This document shows positions 1 to 8,629 of a DNA stretch of 64,000 nt, one piece after another. The notes below the pieces were generated by a model, which did not search any database, was not told the origin of the DNA, and saw nothing but the letters and a program-made list of their open reading frames with translations. The stretch is from CAVPWP01 sp963709395 (GTDB lineage Bacteria; Pseudomonadota; Alphaproteobacteria; Rhodobacterales; Rhodobacteraceae), in NCBI GenBank assembly GCA_963709395.1, contig CAVPWP010000009.1, forward strand, positions 1 through 64,000, in the 5' to 3' direction. Each line of letters starts with the position of its first letter. The stretch's first letter is position 1. The position numbers were made by a program, and so were the translations under genes.

Positions 1-339
1 CGGGACCGGGATCGAACGTTCTCTAGGTATTGACGCGCTTCTCGACGGCGTAATTGTGTATCGGGTGCTGTCATTTGTGGACGGCTCCGGTTTTGCAAGG
101 GTTTTCTTGAGCGACTTTGATCGAAGCAGGTTGCGGTCATTTGTCCGGCCTGTTGTGCGCGGTGCGTCTGACCGCTGGCCCTGATGAAGTCCGCATGCCG
201 GGTCCCAATCAGACCAACGAGCTTTGAAGCCCTGACAGCACCTCGGGGTGTCCCGGCAGCGGTCCCGTTCGATCATCATCACTCACTTCTGCCCTTGCAT
301 CTCGTCGCGACGCCGTTGGGCGCCGCTTGTCTCCTTCGT
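1..339. other. No gene recognised at window edge
   Basis: No reading frame here resembles a known protein and no RNA gene is visible. The stretch lies just beyond the 3' end of the IS110 transposase, so it may be the target DNA or the non-coding end of that element. IS110 elements usually lack clear terminal inverted repeats, and none was found. Confidence 0.4.
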
Positions 340-1366
340 TCAGATGGCCGGTGCGGCCCTGTAGCTCTCTCCCTTCGCCAGCAGCGCCCATGCTGTGCGC
401 GCCGTCTTGTTGGCGATGGCCACGGTCACGAGCCGCGTTGGCTTGCGCTCGAGCAGGGATCTGACCCAGGCCCCGGTTCGGGTGTCGGTGGTTGGCGCGC
501 GCCGTGTCACCGAGGTGGCGCCGACGACCAGCAATCGGCGCAGGTAGCCGTTGCCCATCTTCGAGACATGCCCGAGCCGATCCTTGCCGCCAGACGAGTT
601 CTGTCGCGGCACGAGCCCGAGCCAGGCCGCGAACTGACGACCGGACTTGAAGACGGACGGATCGGGCACGCTGGCCGCGAGCGCCGTGGCGGTGATGATG
701 CCGACGCCCGGGATCGTTTCGAGCCGCTGGCTCGCCGCGTTCTGCCGATGCCACGCCATGAGCTGGCGTTCGATCTTGCCGATCTCTTCCGCCAGGCTCT
801 CGAGTTGCGCGGCCAGCGACAGAAGCGCCGACCGAGCGAGAGCTGGCAGGTCCAGCCCGTCGTCCGGGTCGCTCAGGCGTCGGACGAGGTCGACAACCTT
901 CCGTGGTCCCTGCGCGGTGATCATCCCGAACTCCGCCAGATGTGCTCGGATGGCGTTGAGGATCATCGTGCGCTGCCGCATCAGCAGGTCGCGCGACCGG
1001 TGCAGCACGAGGACCGCCTGCTGATCTTCGGTCTTCACCGGCACAAAGCGCATGTTCGGCCGGGTCACCGCCTCGCAGATCGCCTCGGCATCGGCCGCAT
1101 CATTCTTCTGTCGCTTGACGTAGGGCTTCACATAGCGCGGCGGGATCAGCCGCACCTCATGGCCGAGCGCCGCGATCTCCCGCGCCCAGAAGTGCGAGGT
1201 CGGGCAGGCTTCCATGCCGATCAGGCAAGGTTCCAGCTTGCCGAGAAAGTCGAGCACCGCTCCGCGGCGCAGCTTCTTCTGCAAGACAACGGTGCCACTG
1301 CGCATCAACGCCGTGAAGCTGAAAGACGGACTTGGCCAGATCGATCCCGAGTGTTGTAATCTCCAT
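340..1366 (-). mobile_element. IS110-family transposase, one frameshift
   Basis: DEDD-type transposase of the IS110 family, which moves a circular element without classic inverted repeats. The N-terminus starts at the ATG at 1366 and contains GIDLAKSVFQLHGVD, the first catalytic Asp. The reading then continues in another frame with GMEAC, KNDAADAEAICEA (catalytic acidic residues) and the C-terminal transposase_20 part with PGVG and AAWLGLVPRQNSSGGKDRLG. The length of about 340 residues is normal for the family. The frame change is near 1300, between GVDA and GTVVLQKK, and fits one extra base. Either the copy is inactive or this is one of the many indel errors in the window. It sits next to an IS6 remnant, so this is an insertion hotspot. 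Confidence 0.9.
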
Positions 1367-1496
1367 GTGGTCGGCTCCTTCCTTTGTTGGCTGTCACACA
1401 GCACCAACATGGCACAATGCGATGCCGTCGGGGTGGAGCCGTCCACACCATCAGACCAATTCGAACCAGTCTCAGCTAGGACAGTGACGCTGTCCC

Positions 1497-2211
1497 TTAT
1501 GCCGCGCAAAGACCGCGCCACTCGGCGAGAGCGGCGGCGCGGTTCGCCTTGAAGAGGTGGTCTGCTGGAGAGGCTGCGTTCCTGATTGAAATGGTTCGAG
1601 ACGGAGGCGTGGACGGCGGCGAATTTCTGCAGACTTCGCATGCGCCGGAAGCGGAGCATCGCCCGCTCTCGTCGTCGGAACGGCAGGTGTGAATTCTCGG
1701 CCCGGTTGTTGAGCCAGCGACCAGTTTCCTGCCGGTCCGCAGCATGCCGATGCTCCTTCAGCGCGGCGCCATAGGAGCGCAGCTTGTCCGTGACGAAGCA
1801 CTCCGGCTCGGCCATGCTTTCTCATTGCTTTCCTTAGGAATTTCAATCGCGGCCTTCTTGTCCCGCGTCTTGGTGACAAAGCTTTCCAGCACCTCGCCCT
1901 CGTGATCGACGGCCCGCCAGAGGTAGTGCCGCTCGCCGTTGATCTTCACGAACATCTCGTCCAGATGCCATCGCCAGTCGGCTGCGATTTCATCCGCTTC
2001 GATCGCGGCGTTTCCGGATCTCGGAGGCGAACATCGGGCCGAACCGATGCCACCAGAACCGGACGGTCTCGTGGCTGACGTCGATACCGCGCTCGTGCAG
2101 CAGATCCTCGACATTCCGGAGCGAGAGCGGGAACCGAACGTAGAGCATCACCGCCAGGCGGATGATTTCGGGGCTGGTCTTGAAGTACTTGAAGGGGCTG
2201 GGTTTGGTCAT
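1497..2211 (-). mobile_element. IS6-family transposase remnant, several frameshifts
   Basis: DDE transposase of the IS6 (IS26-like) family. It begins at the ATG at 2211 with MTKPSPFKYFKTSPEIIRL and the RGIDVSHETVRFWW helix-turn-helix. The catalytic core WRWHLDEMFVKING and YLWRAVDHEGEVL follows in a second frame, then KFLRKAMRKHGRA in a third. The segment with FVTDKLRSYGAALKEH, GRWLNNRAENSHLPFRRRE and LQKFAAVHASVSNHFNQER follows, and the normal end AALAEWRGLCAA lies in yet another frame. At least four frame changes are needed (about 2000, 1850, 1815 and 1560) and a short segment near 2000 looks altered. With this many breaks it is probably a true pseudogene, even allowing for sequencing error. 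No intact terminal inverted repeats were recognised. Confidence 0.85.
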
Positions 2212-2231
2212 GGGTCGACGCTATCAGGCGG

Positions 2232-2807
2232 TTGCTCAGATTGCTTGGCATTGCCGTGTTGGCTTTTGGTCTGCTTCCGTCGAATGCAGCCGCGGAAGGT
2301 ATTGACGCAGCTATGGAGGCCTTCGATGCGGGGGACTACACGACCGCACGTTCAGAAGCGCTTCCGCTTGCGGAAGACGGAGACGCGGACGCCCAGGCAA
2401 TGATCGGTTTTCTCTATGCCACGGGCAGGGGGGTCGCGCAGGACTATGTGGAAGCCGCGCGCTGGTATCGCCTTTCGGCCGAACAAGGGAACGCGGATGC
2501 TCAGTCACGGACCGGCTTTTTCCTTTACACAGGCCAAGGGGTTCCGCAGGACCATGAGGAAGCGCTGCGATGGTATCGCCTCGCGGCCGAGCAAGGGGAC
2601 GTCATCGCCCAGCTATATCTTGGTCGCATGTATGGCTTGGGCCACGGGGTCCCTCAGGACTTTATCGCTGCGCATATGTGGACTGACCTGGCCGTCGGCG
2701 CCGGGGCTTTGGACACGGCAAGAACCCTGGACTTTGCGGCAAGCAATATGACCGAGGAAGAGATCGCCGAGGCGCAAAGACGGGCCAGCGTTTGCAAGGA
2801 GTTCTGA
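2232..2807 (+). CDS. Sel1-like repeat protein, secreted
   Basis: A 191-residue protein with an N-terminal signal peptide (LLGIAVLAFGLLPSNAAA) and three Sel1-like (TPR-type) repeats at about residues 55-90, 91-126 and 127-160. Each repeat has the A-x-G-xx-Y/F...G.GV.QD...A..WYRLAAEQG pattern. Sel1 proteins are solenoid adaptors for protein-protein contacts, usually periplasmic or secreted; no partner is evident here. The start is a TTG only 20 bp from the start of the divergent IS6 transposase, so IS6 probably replaced the native promoter and start. The C-terminus ends in CKEF. Confidence 0.8.
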   Translation: MLRLLGIAVLAFGLLPSNAAAEGIDAAMEAFDAGDYTTARSEALPLAEDGDADAQAMIGFLYATGRGVAQDYVEAARWYRLSAEQGNADAQSRTGFFLYTGQGVPQDHEEALRWYRLAAEQGDVIAQLYLGRMYGLGHGVPQDFIAAHMWTDLAVGAGALDTARTLDFAASNMTEEEIAEAQRRASVCKEF

Positions 2808-3280
2808 GTTCCGAGACTGCGACTGAGAGGCTTGAGCCGCGCCCGGTTTTCGGTGACGAAGGCTCAATAAAGTGACCAACGCCTCTCTTCTCCGCTTGCT
2901 CTAACGCGTCAGGAAACCTCAGGCTTTCCGCTTCGCTGCGTCGGCTCAATGCTTGCTGGGCGCGTTCCTGGTCCAGAGCCTGACCGCACGAGTAAGCGCC
3001 GACTGTCGTGCGTAGCCAAGTGAGGCTGTCGTCCCAGACGGCGGCGTTGGTTGCGCGGGAGCTGACTGAGAAGGATGCCCTGAGTGCGCATGTCCGCGAC
3101 GAGTTGCTGCATCTACGAACGTCTGCGCTTGACCACGTCCGCTTTGCCCGACGAAACGGCCATCTGAGTGAAATGGTCAGTTGTTTGCTTCCGTCCCTAG
3201 CCGAGTTCCTTTGACAACGCCCTGCCGCAATCTGATCATGTGAGTCACTGGCGAGGTTTTCCGTCTTCATCACGACGATT
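2808..3280. other. Intergenic stretch without a convincing gene
   Basis: A minus-strand frame is open through most of this stretch but its product matches no family known to me and has no good ribosome site. The stretch contains one copy of a 36-bp dispersed repeat (3138-3173). It may be relic DNA left by insertion-sequence activity. Confidence 0.5.
3138..3173 (+). repeat. 36-bp dispersed intergenic repeat, copy A
   Basis: This 36-bp segment begins TCCGCTTTGCCCGACGAA and ends CATCTGAGTGAAA. It matches 4962-4997 at 33 of 36 positions in the same orientation. Both copies are intergenic and flank the glutamate-synthase-like gene. Similar short intergenic repeats rich in CGCTTT and GACGAA are known from marine Rhodobacteraceae; membership of such a family is inference. 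Confidence 0.6.
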
Positions 3281-4846
3281 GTGTTGGCCCTGCTGTCTCT
3301 CGCGGGTCTCACGCTCAGCCCGTGGTTCTTGCTTGGCGTCGGTCTGTTTGGCTTCTTGGCGGCGCTTGGAGCCTACGACGTGGTGCAGAAGAAGCACGCG
3401 ATCCTCAGGAACTACCCGATACTCGGCCACATGCGGTTTCTCTTCGAAGGGATCCGGCCCGAGATCCGTCAGTACCTGATCGAGGACGATGCCGAGGAGG
3501 AGCCTTTCTCGCGTGATCAGCGTTCACTCGTCTATCAGCGCGCCAAGGGCGTCGAGGACAAGCGTCCTTTCGGCACGCGCCGAAGGGTATACGATGCAGG
3601 CTACGAGTGGCTGACGCATTCAGCCGTGCCCGGGACAATCGAAGATCCGGACTTCCGGGTGCGGATCGGCGGACCAGATTGCCTCCAACCCTACGACGCG
3701 TCTTTGTACAATATCTCGGCGATGAGCTTCGGTGCGCTTTCGGGCAACGCGATCCTCGCTCTGAGCAAGGGTGCCCGGTCCGGCGGCTTTGCGCACGACA
3801 CCGGCGAAGGCGGGATCAGCCGCTACCACCGTAAGGGCGGAGGTGACCTGATCTGGGAAATCGGCTCGGGCTACTTTGGCTGCCGAACCGGGGACGGTCG
3901 ATTCGACCCCGAACGCTTCCGTGAGCAGGCGGCCGACCCGCAAGTGAAGATGATCGAACTGAAGATGAGTCAGGGCGCGAAACCCGGCCACGGTGGGATG
4001 CTGCCGGCAGCCAAGATCAGCCCCGAGATCGCCTCGGCTCGAGGGGTGCCGATGGGCGTTGACTGCGTCTCGCCCGCTGCGCACCCCGAGTTCTCGACAC
4101 CGGTGGGAATGCTGGAGTTCATCGGTAGCTTACGCGAACTGTCGGACGGCAAGCCCGTGGGGTTCAAGCTCTGCATCGGGCACAGGCGCGAGTTCATGTG
4201 CATGGTCAAGGCCATGCTCGAGACCGGGATCGTGCCCGACTTCATCGTCGTCGACGGGAAGGAGGGCGGCACCGGGGCGGCGCCGGTGGAATTCGCAGAC
4301 CACCTTGGGATGCCGCTCGTCGAGGGGCTGACCTTCGCCCACAATACGCTGCGCGGGGCCGGGCTGCGTGACCGTGTCCGCTTGGGCGCCTCAGGCAAGC
4401 TCGTGTCGTCCTTCAGCATCCTCAAGATGATCGCGCTAGGCGCCGACTGGGCGAACTCGGCGCGCGGTTTCATGTTCGCGATCGGCTGCATCCAAGCCCA
4501 GGCTTGCCACACGAACCGCTGCCCCGTGGGGGTGGCGACGCAGGACGCAACGCGCGCCCGCGCGCTCGACGTGACGGACAAGGCTGAGCGCGTCGCCCGG
4601 TTCCATGCCAACACGCTCCACGCCATCGCCGAGATGACGGCGGCGGCGGGGCTGACCCATCCCGGAGAGTTCCTGCCGCACCACCTTCTCATGCGCGAAG
4701 GTGACCGCGCCATGGTGACCGGCGAAGAGGTCTATCCCTACCTCCGGACCGGATTTCTGCTCGATGAGGAGGGAGAGGATACATTTGGCTACAGGGAGCG
4801 CTGGCACCGCTCGCGCGCCGAAAGCTTCGCGCCCATCGACCTCTAA
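3281..4846 (+). CDS. FMN-binding glutamate synthase-like protein
   Basis: A 521-residue protein of the stand-alone glutamate synthase central/FMN domain family (YerD type). It lacks the N-terminal amidotransferase domain of true GltB. Two hydrophobic segments lie in the first 40 residues (LALLSLAGLTLSPWFLLG...), then the FMN (beta/alpha)8 barrel with YNISAMSFGALSGNA, KMSQGAKPGHGG, VDGKEGGTGAAP and a Cys cluster CIQAQACHTNRCPVG like the 3Fe-4S site of GltB. Without the glutaminase half it may oxidise or reduce another substrate, so the exact reaction is unknown. The GTG start is uncertain: family members usually begin a little earlier, and the upstream frame reads LARFSVFITTI, but no ATG is present. 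It lies alone between two copies of a dispersed repeat. Confidence 0.85.
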   Translation: MLALLSLAGLTLSPWFLLGVGLFGFLAALGAYDVVQKKHAILRNYPILGHMRFLFEGIRPEIRQYLIEDDAEEEPFSRDQRSLVYQRAKGVEDKRPFGTRRRVYDAGYEWLTHSAVPGTIEDPDFRVRIGGPDCLQPYDASLYNISAMSFGALSGNAILALSKGARSGGFAHDTGEGGISRYHRKGGGDLIWEIGSGYFGCRTGDGRFDPERFREQAADPQVKMIELKMSQGAKPGHGGMLPAAKISPEIASARGVPMGVDCVSPAAHPEFSTPVGMLEFIGSLRELSDGKPVGFKLCIGHRREFMCMVKAMLETGIVPDFIVVDGKEGGTGAAPVEFADHLGMPLVEGLTFAHNTLRGAGLRDRVRLGASGKLVSSFSILKMIALGADWANSARGFMFAIGCIQAQACHTNRCPVGVATQDATRARALDVTDKAERVARFHANTLHAIAEMTAAAGLTHPGEFLPHHLLMREGDRAMVTGEEVYPYLRTGFLLDEEGEDTFGYRERWHRSRAESFAPIDL

Positions 4847-4923
4847 GCGGACTGTTCCTTGGAGCAGTGGGACCTGCGGATCTCTTCTCGTGGCCTTGTC
4901 ACAAGGAAACCTGGCTTGATGCG

Positions 4924-4950
4924 CCGCGCCATAATCTCATTACGGCGCGG
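4924..4950. terminator. Strong intergenic hairpin, possible transcription end
   Basis: Arms 4924-4935 and 4939-4950 pair over 12 bp with one mismatch and a 3-nt loop (CCGCGCCATAAT / ATTACGGCGCGG). It lies 77 bp after the glutamate-synthase-like gene. There is no U-tract, so use as an intrinsic terminator is only a guess. Confidence 0.35.
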
Positions 4951-4961
4951 TCTCGGTTGGC

Positions 4962-4997
4962 TCCGCTTTGCCCGACGAAGCGGTCATCTGAGCGAAA
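4962..4997 (+). repeat. 36-bp dispersed intergenic repeat, copy B
   Basis: Second copy of the 36-bp repeat also found at 3138-3173, with three mismatches, all transitions (A/G, C/T, T/C). It directly follows the 12-bp hairpin and precedes the GNAT-recombinase fusion gene by about 90 bp. Confidence 0.6.
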
Positions 4998-5089
4998 GAT
5001 GAGCGTCCCACCGAGTCCGCACCGGACGCGCAAACACCGTGGAAATCTGATAGCCCTCTTTAAATCAAGATTGCGAAGAGGACTGTTTG

Positions 5090-6070
5090 ATGATTGCCGA
5101 TGTCTCATTCGTCACTGAGGTCAGGGACTTTCCCGCGTTCGAGAACTTGCTGACCGACTACTACAGGATTGTCTTAAAGACACTCGAAGCAGCGGGCGGC
5201 CCGGTCCTCCTACCGGAGGAGTTGGTGGAAAGCTCGTTGGAACATCTTCACGAGATGCTGCCGCCTGAAGGCCGTCTCATTCTCGCGCGAGGCGAGAATG
5301 GGCGGCTTCTGGGTTGCGGAACGCTCCGTCGGATACGAACCGACGCGGTCGAGATGAAGCGGATGTTCGTAAGACCTGAAGCACAGGGTTTGGGATTGGG
5401 AAAGCGATTGTTCGAGATGCGCATTGAAGAAGCCCGCAAAATGGGGTGTCGCGCGATCTACGCTGATACTGCGAAAGGTAACCGCCCGATGCTCTCGATC
5501 TACGAGCAGTTCGGATTCAACTATATTCCCCGCTATCCCGAGAACGCCAACCCGCCCGAGTTCGAACCCTATCTCGTCTACTTGGAGTACCGGTTCCCAA
5601 ATTACTGCGCAATCATCTCCAGGGGTGAAGTGACGGCCGGGACCCTTCGGATTGTGCTGGACCGGGAAGCTTTGGCCAGCAAGTTGTATCTCTGTGCCGA
5701 GGATATCGATGCCAATCTTGTCGAGTTCACGGCTCCCTCCACTCGTAGACGCCGCGGCGTCGAGATGAAGATCGTCGCCGGCGAAAGGCAGCCGATGCCT
5801 GACCATGCGATGATCCGCGCCCTTCGGAACGCGCATCGCTGGGCTGACATGCTGAAGTCAGGCACCGCCCTCAAGGACATCGCCGAGCGCGAGGGATTCT
5901 CCGAAAGCTACGTCGGGCGCATCATCCCACTCGCCACGCTCTCTCCGAAGATCCAGGAGGCGATCGTCACCGGGTCGCAGCCGCTCGAACTCACACTCGA
6001 GACCTTCATCCGGGCCCGAATGCCGATCGACTGGGCCGACCAGGAACGGCTCTTCGGACTCGCGTCCTGA
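5090..6070 (+). CDS. GNAT acetyltransferase fused to serine-recombinase C-terminal region
   Basis: A 326-residue chimera. Residues 1-170 are a GNAT N-acetyltransferase: MKRMFVRPEAQGLGLGKRLF is the acetyl-CoA binding motif A, followed by AIYADTAKGNRPMLSIYEQFGF. From about residue 172 the sequence matches the C-terminal region of alphaproteobacterial large serine recombinases: a beta-rich part (TLRIVLDREAL, STRRRRGVEMKIV), then a helix-turn-helix (ALRNAHRWADMLKSGTALK, IAEREGFSESYVGRIIPLA) and LSPKIQEAIV...PIDWADQERLFG. The catalytic resolvase and zinc-ribbon parts are absent. The join near 5600 is in frame. ATG 5090 is preferred over the adjacent TTG, with an AAGAGG ribosome site. It is probably a recombination product; whether the tail still binds DNA is unknown. 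Confidence 0.75.
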   Translation: MIADVSFVTEVRDFPAFENLLTDYYRIVLKTLEAAGGPVLLPEELVESSLEHLHEMLPPEGRLILARGENGRLLGCGTLRRIRTDAVEMKRMFVRPEAQGLGLGKRLFEMRIEEARKMGCRAIYADTAKGNRPMLSIYEQFGFNYIPRYPENANPPEFEPYLVYLEYRFPNYCAIISRGEVTAGTLRIVLDREALASKLYLCAEDIDANLVEFTAPSTRRRRGVEMKIVAGERQPMPDHAMIRALRNAHRWADMLKSGTALKDIAEREGFSESYVGRIIPLATLSPKIQEAIVTGSQPLELTLETFIRARMPIDWADQERLFGLAS

Positions 6071-6074
6071 GCAC

Positions 6075-6262
6075 TTCCCTGTTCCATCGGTCCGTTCCCT
6101 GATCCGTCCTCACGAATTCACTGTTCGGTGGGAAAATTCCCTGTTCCATGGAGTAGGGAATTGTCCCGCAAGTCTCTGATATGACTTGGGGATTTAAGGT
6201 CCCGATGGCAATTCGGCCTCGAAATCCGCAAAATTCCCTGTAAATTGCCTGTTATCAGGGAA
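6075..6262. repeat. Cluster of TTCCCTG repeats beside tRNA-Ser
   Basis: TTCCCTGTTCCAT occurs exactly at 6075-6087 and 6137-6149; shorter TTCCCTG copies are at 6095 and 6234. Two inverted pairs occur: AATTCCCT/AGGGAATT (6135-6142 with 6155-6162) and TTCCCTG/CAGGGAA (6234-6240 with 6256-6262). The 358-bp stretch between the fusion gene and the tRNA holds nothing else recognisable. The arrangement suggests recombinase or excisionase binding sites or island-end repeats, but the role is unproven. Confidence 0.55.
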
Positions 6263-6428
6263 ATCCCCAGAAACCTCACCGGTAAAACCGGGCAACTGAG
6301 ACCGCCTCAGGAATTGGGCCTCGCTCCCTGCATTCGGTGAGTTCAGGTGCGGATGCGCGTCCGCAAGCGCCCGGAATGTCGCGGGAATTAGAGGCAGATT
6401 CTGCATGGGGAAATGAGACGAGGGTCGG

Positions 6429-6518
6429 TGGCGGAGACGATGGGATTCGAACCCACGAGACGGTTTCCCGCCTACTCCCTTAGCAGGGGAGCGCCTTCGA
6501 CCACTCGGCCACGTCTCC
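6429..6518 (-). tRNA. tRNA-Ser (GCT)
   Basis: On the minus strand the sequence starts GGAGACGTGGCCGAGTGG and has a class II variable arm, the T-loop GGTTCGAATCC and a matching acceptor stem, ending with an encoded GCCA. The anticodon loop CTGCTAA places GCT as anticodon, reading AGC and AGU. The 3' end faces the mobile region below it. Serine tRNA 3' ends are common integration sites. Confidence 0.95.
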
Positions 6519-6857
6519 GCTGACGGGTATAGCTGTCCAAATACAGGAAATACAAGGGAGAATTCCCACCTTCAGGTTGAGAGCCCAGATGGCTTCCAAC
6601 ACCTTGAAATGGCACCGAAAGGCACTGAGTGGCACCGGGTTTGGGCAAGATTTGGTCAATTCCTTCCCGGGCCGTGCCACGGGGTCGTACGGGCCAGGTC
6701 TGCGCGTCTACATTGTGCCACCTGTCGTCTCACGGCGGCGGCAGACGCCGGAGCCGAGCCGGACGAGAAGGCAGGCGAGAGCCTCGTCCACGACGCCGGC
6801 TCGGCGTCAAGTCGACTTTTGACGCCGGGCAAGATCAGGAAGATCTCCGTTGATCTC
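6519..6857. other. Intergenic region with small hairpin
   Basis: No gene is convincing in these 339 bp. There is a perfect hairpin, GGCGTCAA (6803-6810) with TTGACGCC (6819-6826), around a GTCGAC core. It lies about 30 bp after the stop of the minus-strand cyclotransferase gene and could end that operon. Three GGCAC(C/T)G copies occur near 6612-6640. Confidence 0.4.
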
Positions 6858-7565
6858 CTACAGCACAGGGTCCGGCAGCCGTTCCAGACGCTCCGCCACC
6901 ATCTCCTGCAGGCGCCACAGATGCAGGTCATGGACGCCGGCCCGCTCAAGTTCGGTAACGGTGTTCAGAAGGTATTCGGCCATCGTGCCGATGTGCCCCA
7001 CGGCACAGGCGAGCATGTCAGCCAGCTCTTCCATCGCGGGCTCGGGCCGGTACAGCGGAAAGCCGGGATCGGCGGCGAAGAGTATCGCCTCGACCGGTCC
7101 GGCCTCGGTTTCGGCGGTCACGTGTTCGGGCGGTACCGGAGGCTCTTTCTGCAGAAGGCTCACCAGCGCGGCCAGCGGGTCGTCGCCGGTGTCCATCCGC
7201 AGGACCACACCGGAACAGGCCCCGCCCCGGTCGAGCGACATCATCAGCCCCGGCGTTGACGGGCAGCCCCGGAAGCGCCGGTCGGTCAGGCAGAACGCCC
7301 GCCGCCACCCGGTCACTTGCGCGGCCCGGCGTTCGGCTACCTGCATGCGCGGGTTCCAGATCAGGGATCCTGCTGCGAAGACCCAGACAGCGCCTTGCGT
7401 GTCGAGCCGCTCAAGGATGCCAGCCGCAGTCCGGTGGTAGAACTCCGGCGGGGGATCCTCGAGCATCACGGGCCCGCGTTCATCGACGCGCGGCGGCAGC
7501 CGGTCGACAAGGGTGCGGGTGAGGCGCAGGGGCGGGACGATGGGCGGATGCTTCAGGACGGACAT
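6858..7565 (-). CDS. ChaC-type gamma-glutamylcyclotransferase (second copy)
   Basis: About 235 residues of the ChaC family, which cleaves glutathione or other gamma-glutamyl peptides to 5-oxoproline and Cys-Gly or an amino acid. The substrate-binding GSL motif appears as VWVFAAGSLIWNP, followed by RAAQVTGWRRAFCLTDRRFRG and the conserved acidic region CSGVVLRM. The start chosen is the ATG at 7565, which overlaps the stop of the dipeptidase gene (TGATG); a GTG at 7577 is also possible. It is the last gene of a three-gene operon and diverges clearly from the first-gene paralogue. Confidence 0.85.
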   Translation of the reverse strand: MSVLKHPPIVPPLRLTRTLVDRLPPRVDERGPVMLEDPPPEFYHRTAAGILERLDTQGAVWVFAAGSLIWNPRMQVAERRAAQVTGWRRAFCLTDRRFRGCPSTPGLMMSLDRGGACSGVVLRMDTGDDPLAALVSLLQKEPPVPPEHVTAETEAGPVEAILFAADPGFPLYRPEPAMEELADMLACAVGHIGTMAEYLLNTVTELERAGVHDLHLWRLQEMVAERLERLPDPVL

Positions 7566-8629
7566 CAGTTCAGGCACCGGTCGAGACAGGCGAGCCAGTT
7601 CCTGCGCGCCAGCTTCGCGATCAGTTGCGCGTCGTAGCCATGCGCGGCCATCGCCGCGAACAGGTGCTGTACGCCGGTGACGTCGCCGATCAGGTCAGGC
7701 AGGACACAACCGTCGAAGTCCGACCCGAGCCCGACATGATCCTCGCCCGCCTGCGCGATCAAATGGTCGAGGTGTCGCAGCATCACGTCCCACCCGGTGC
7801 CCGTGTCCGCCCGGCCATCGGCGTTCAGGTAGAAGGTGGCAAAGTTGAACCCCACCATGCCACCGCGCTCGCGGATCATGTGCAACTGCCGGTCGGTCAG
7901 GTTGCGCGGGCTGTCACACAGCGCATGGGCGTTGGAATGCGTGGCCACCAGTGGAGCTGAAGAGACGCGGGCCACATCGTCGAAGCCCTTTTCGTTCAGA
8001 TGCGACAGATCGATCACGATGCCCAATTCATCGCACAGGCGCACCAGATCCAGGCCTGCTTCGGTTAGGCCCGGCCCGGTGTCGGGGCTGCCCGGAAAGG
8101 CCATCGGCACGCCGTGGCCAAAGATCGTCGGCCGGCTCCAGACTGGGCCAAGCGAGCGCAGTCCCATGTCGTGGAACAGGTAGAGCGCGTCAAGGTCGGG
8201 GCCGATCGCCTCGGCCCCTTCCATATGCATCACGCCCGCGATGACGCCGGTCTTCATGGCTGTGCGGATGTCGGCCACCGATCGGCAAACGCGGAAGTCA
8301 TTGGGTGCCGAGCGTTCCATCCAGTGCAACAGCCCCGCCATGGCCAGCGCGTCGGGCTGGGCCTGCGGATGTGTCATTTCGGGCGGCATCGGCAGGGCGT
8401 AGGGCGGATCGGCCATCAGCGCCTTGAAGTCGGGCGGTGGGCCGCTGGACGCGGGTGGCACGAAGATTGCAAACAGCCCGCCCGCAAAGCCCGCGTCCTT
8501 CATCCGAGCGAGGTCCAGATGACCGCGGCCAGCCGTGCCCAGCCAGGTCTCTTCACGTGGGGTCGGTGTTTTCAGTAATCGCAGCAGAAAATCGTTATGG
8601 CCGTCGAAAAAGGGAGTGGGCGCGGTCAT
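7565..8629 (-). CDS. Membrane dipeptidase, peptidase M19 family
   Basis: A 354-residue zinc metallopeptidase of the renal-dipeptidase (M19) family. FFDGHNDFLLR carries the first metal ligands, MHMEGAEAIG the bridging Glu region, and VIDLSHLNEKGFDDV, PLVATHSNAHALC and GLGSDFDGC the later ligands. It starts with ATG 8629, overlapping the preceding cyclotransferase stop by ATGA. No signal peptide is seen, so it is probably cytoplasmic. Located between two ChaC-type enzymes, it likely splits the Cys-Gly released from glutathione; that role follows from context and is not proven. Confidence 0.9.
   Translation of the reverse strand: MTAPTPFFDGHNDFLLRLLKTPTPREETWLGTAGRGHLDLARMKDAGFAGGLFAIFVPPASSGPPPDFKALMADPPYALPMPPEMTHPQAQPDALAMAGLLHWMERSAPNDFRVCRSVADIRTAMKTGVIAGVMHMEGAEAIGPDLDALYLFHDMGLRSLGPVWSRPTIFGHGVPMAFPGSPDTGPGLTEAGLDLVRLCDELGIVIDLSHLNEKGFDDVARVSSAPLVATHSNAHALCDSPRNLTDRQLHMIRERGGMVGFNFATFYLNADGRADTGTGWDVMLRHLDHLIAQAGEDHVGLGSDFDGCVLPDLIGDVTGVQHLFAAMAAHGYDAQLIAKLARRNWLACLDRCLN

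Noticed and set aside
184..1359. Plus-strand 391-residue open frame over the IS110 transposase
   Set aside because: Antisense to a clearly recognised transposase and without motifs.
2662..3312. Minus-strand 216-residue frame in the gap before the glutamate-synthase-like gene
   Set aside because: No family resemblance, no ribosome site and a repeat inside it.
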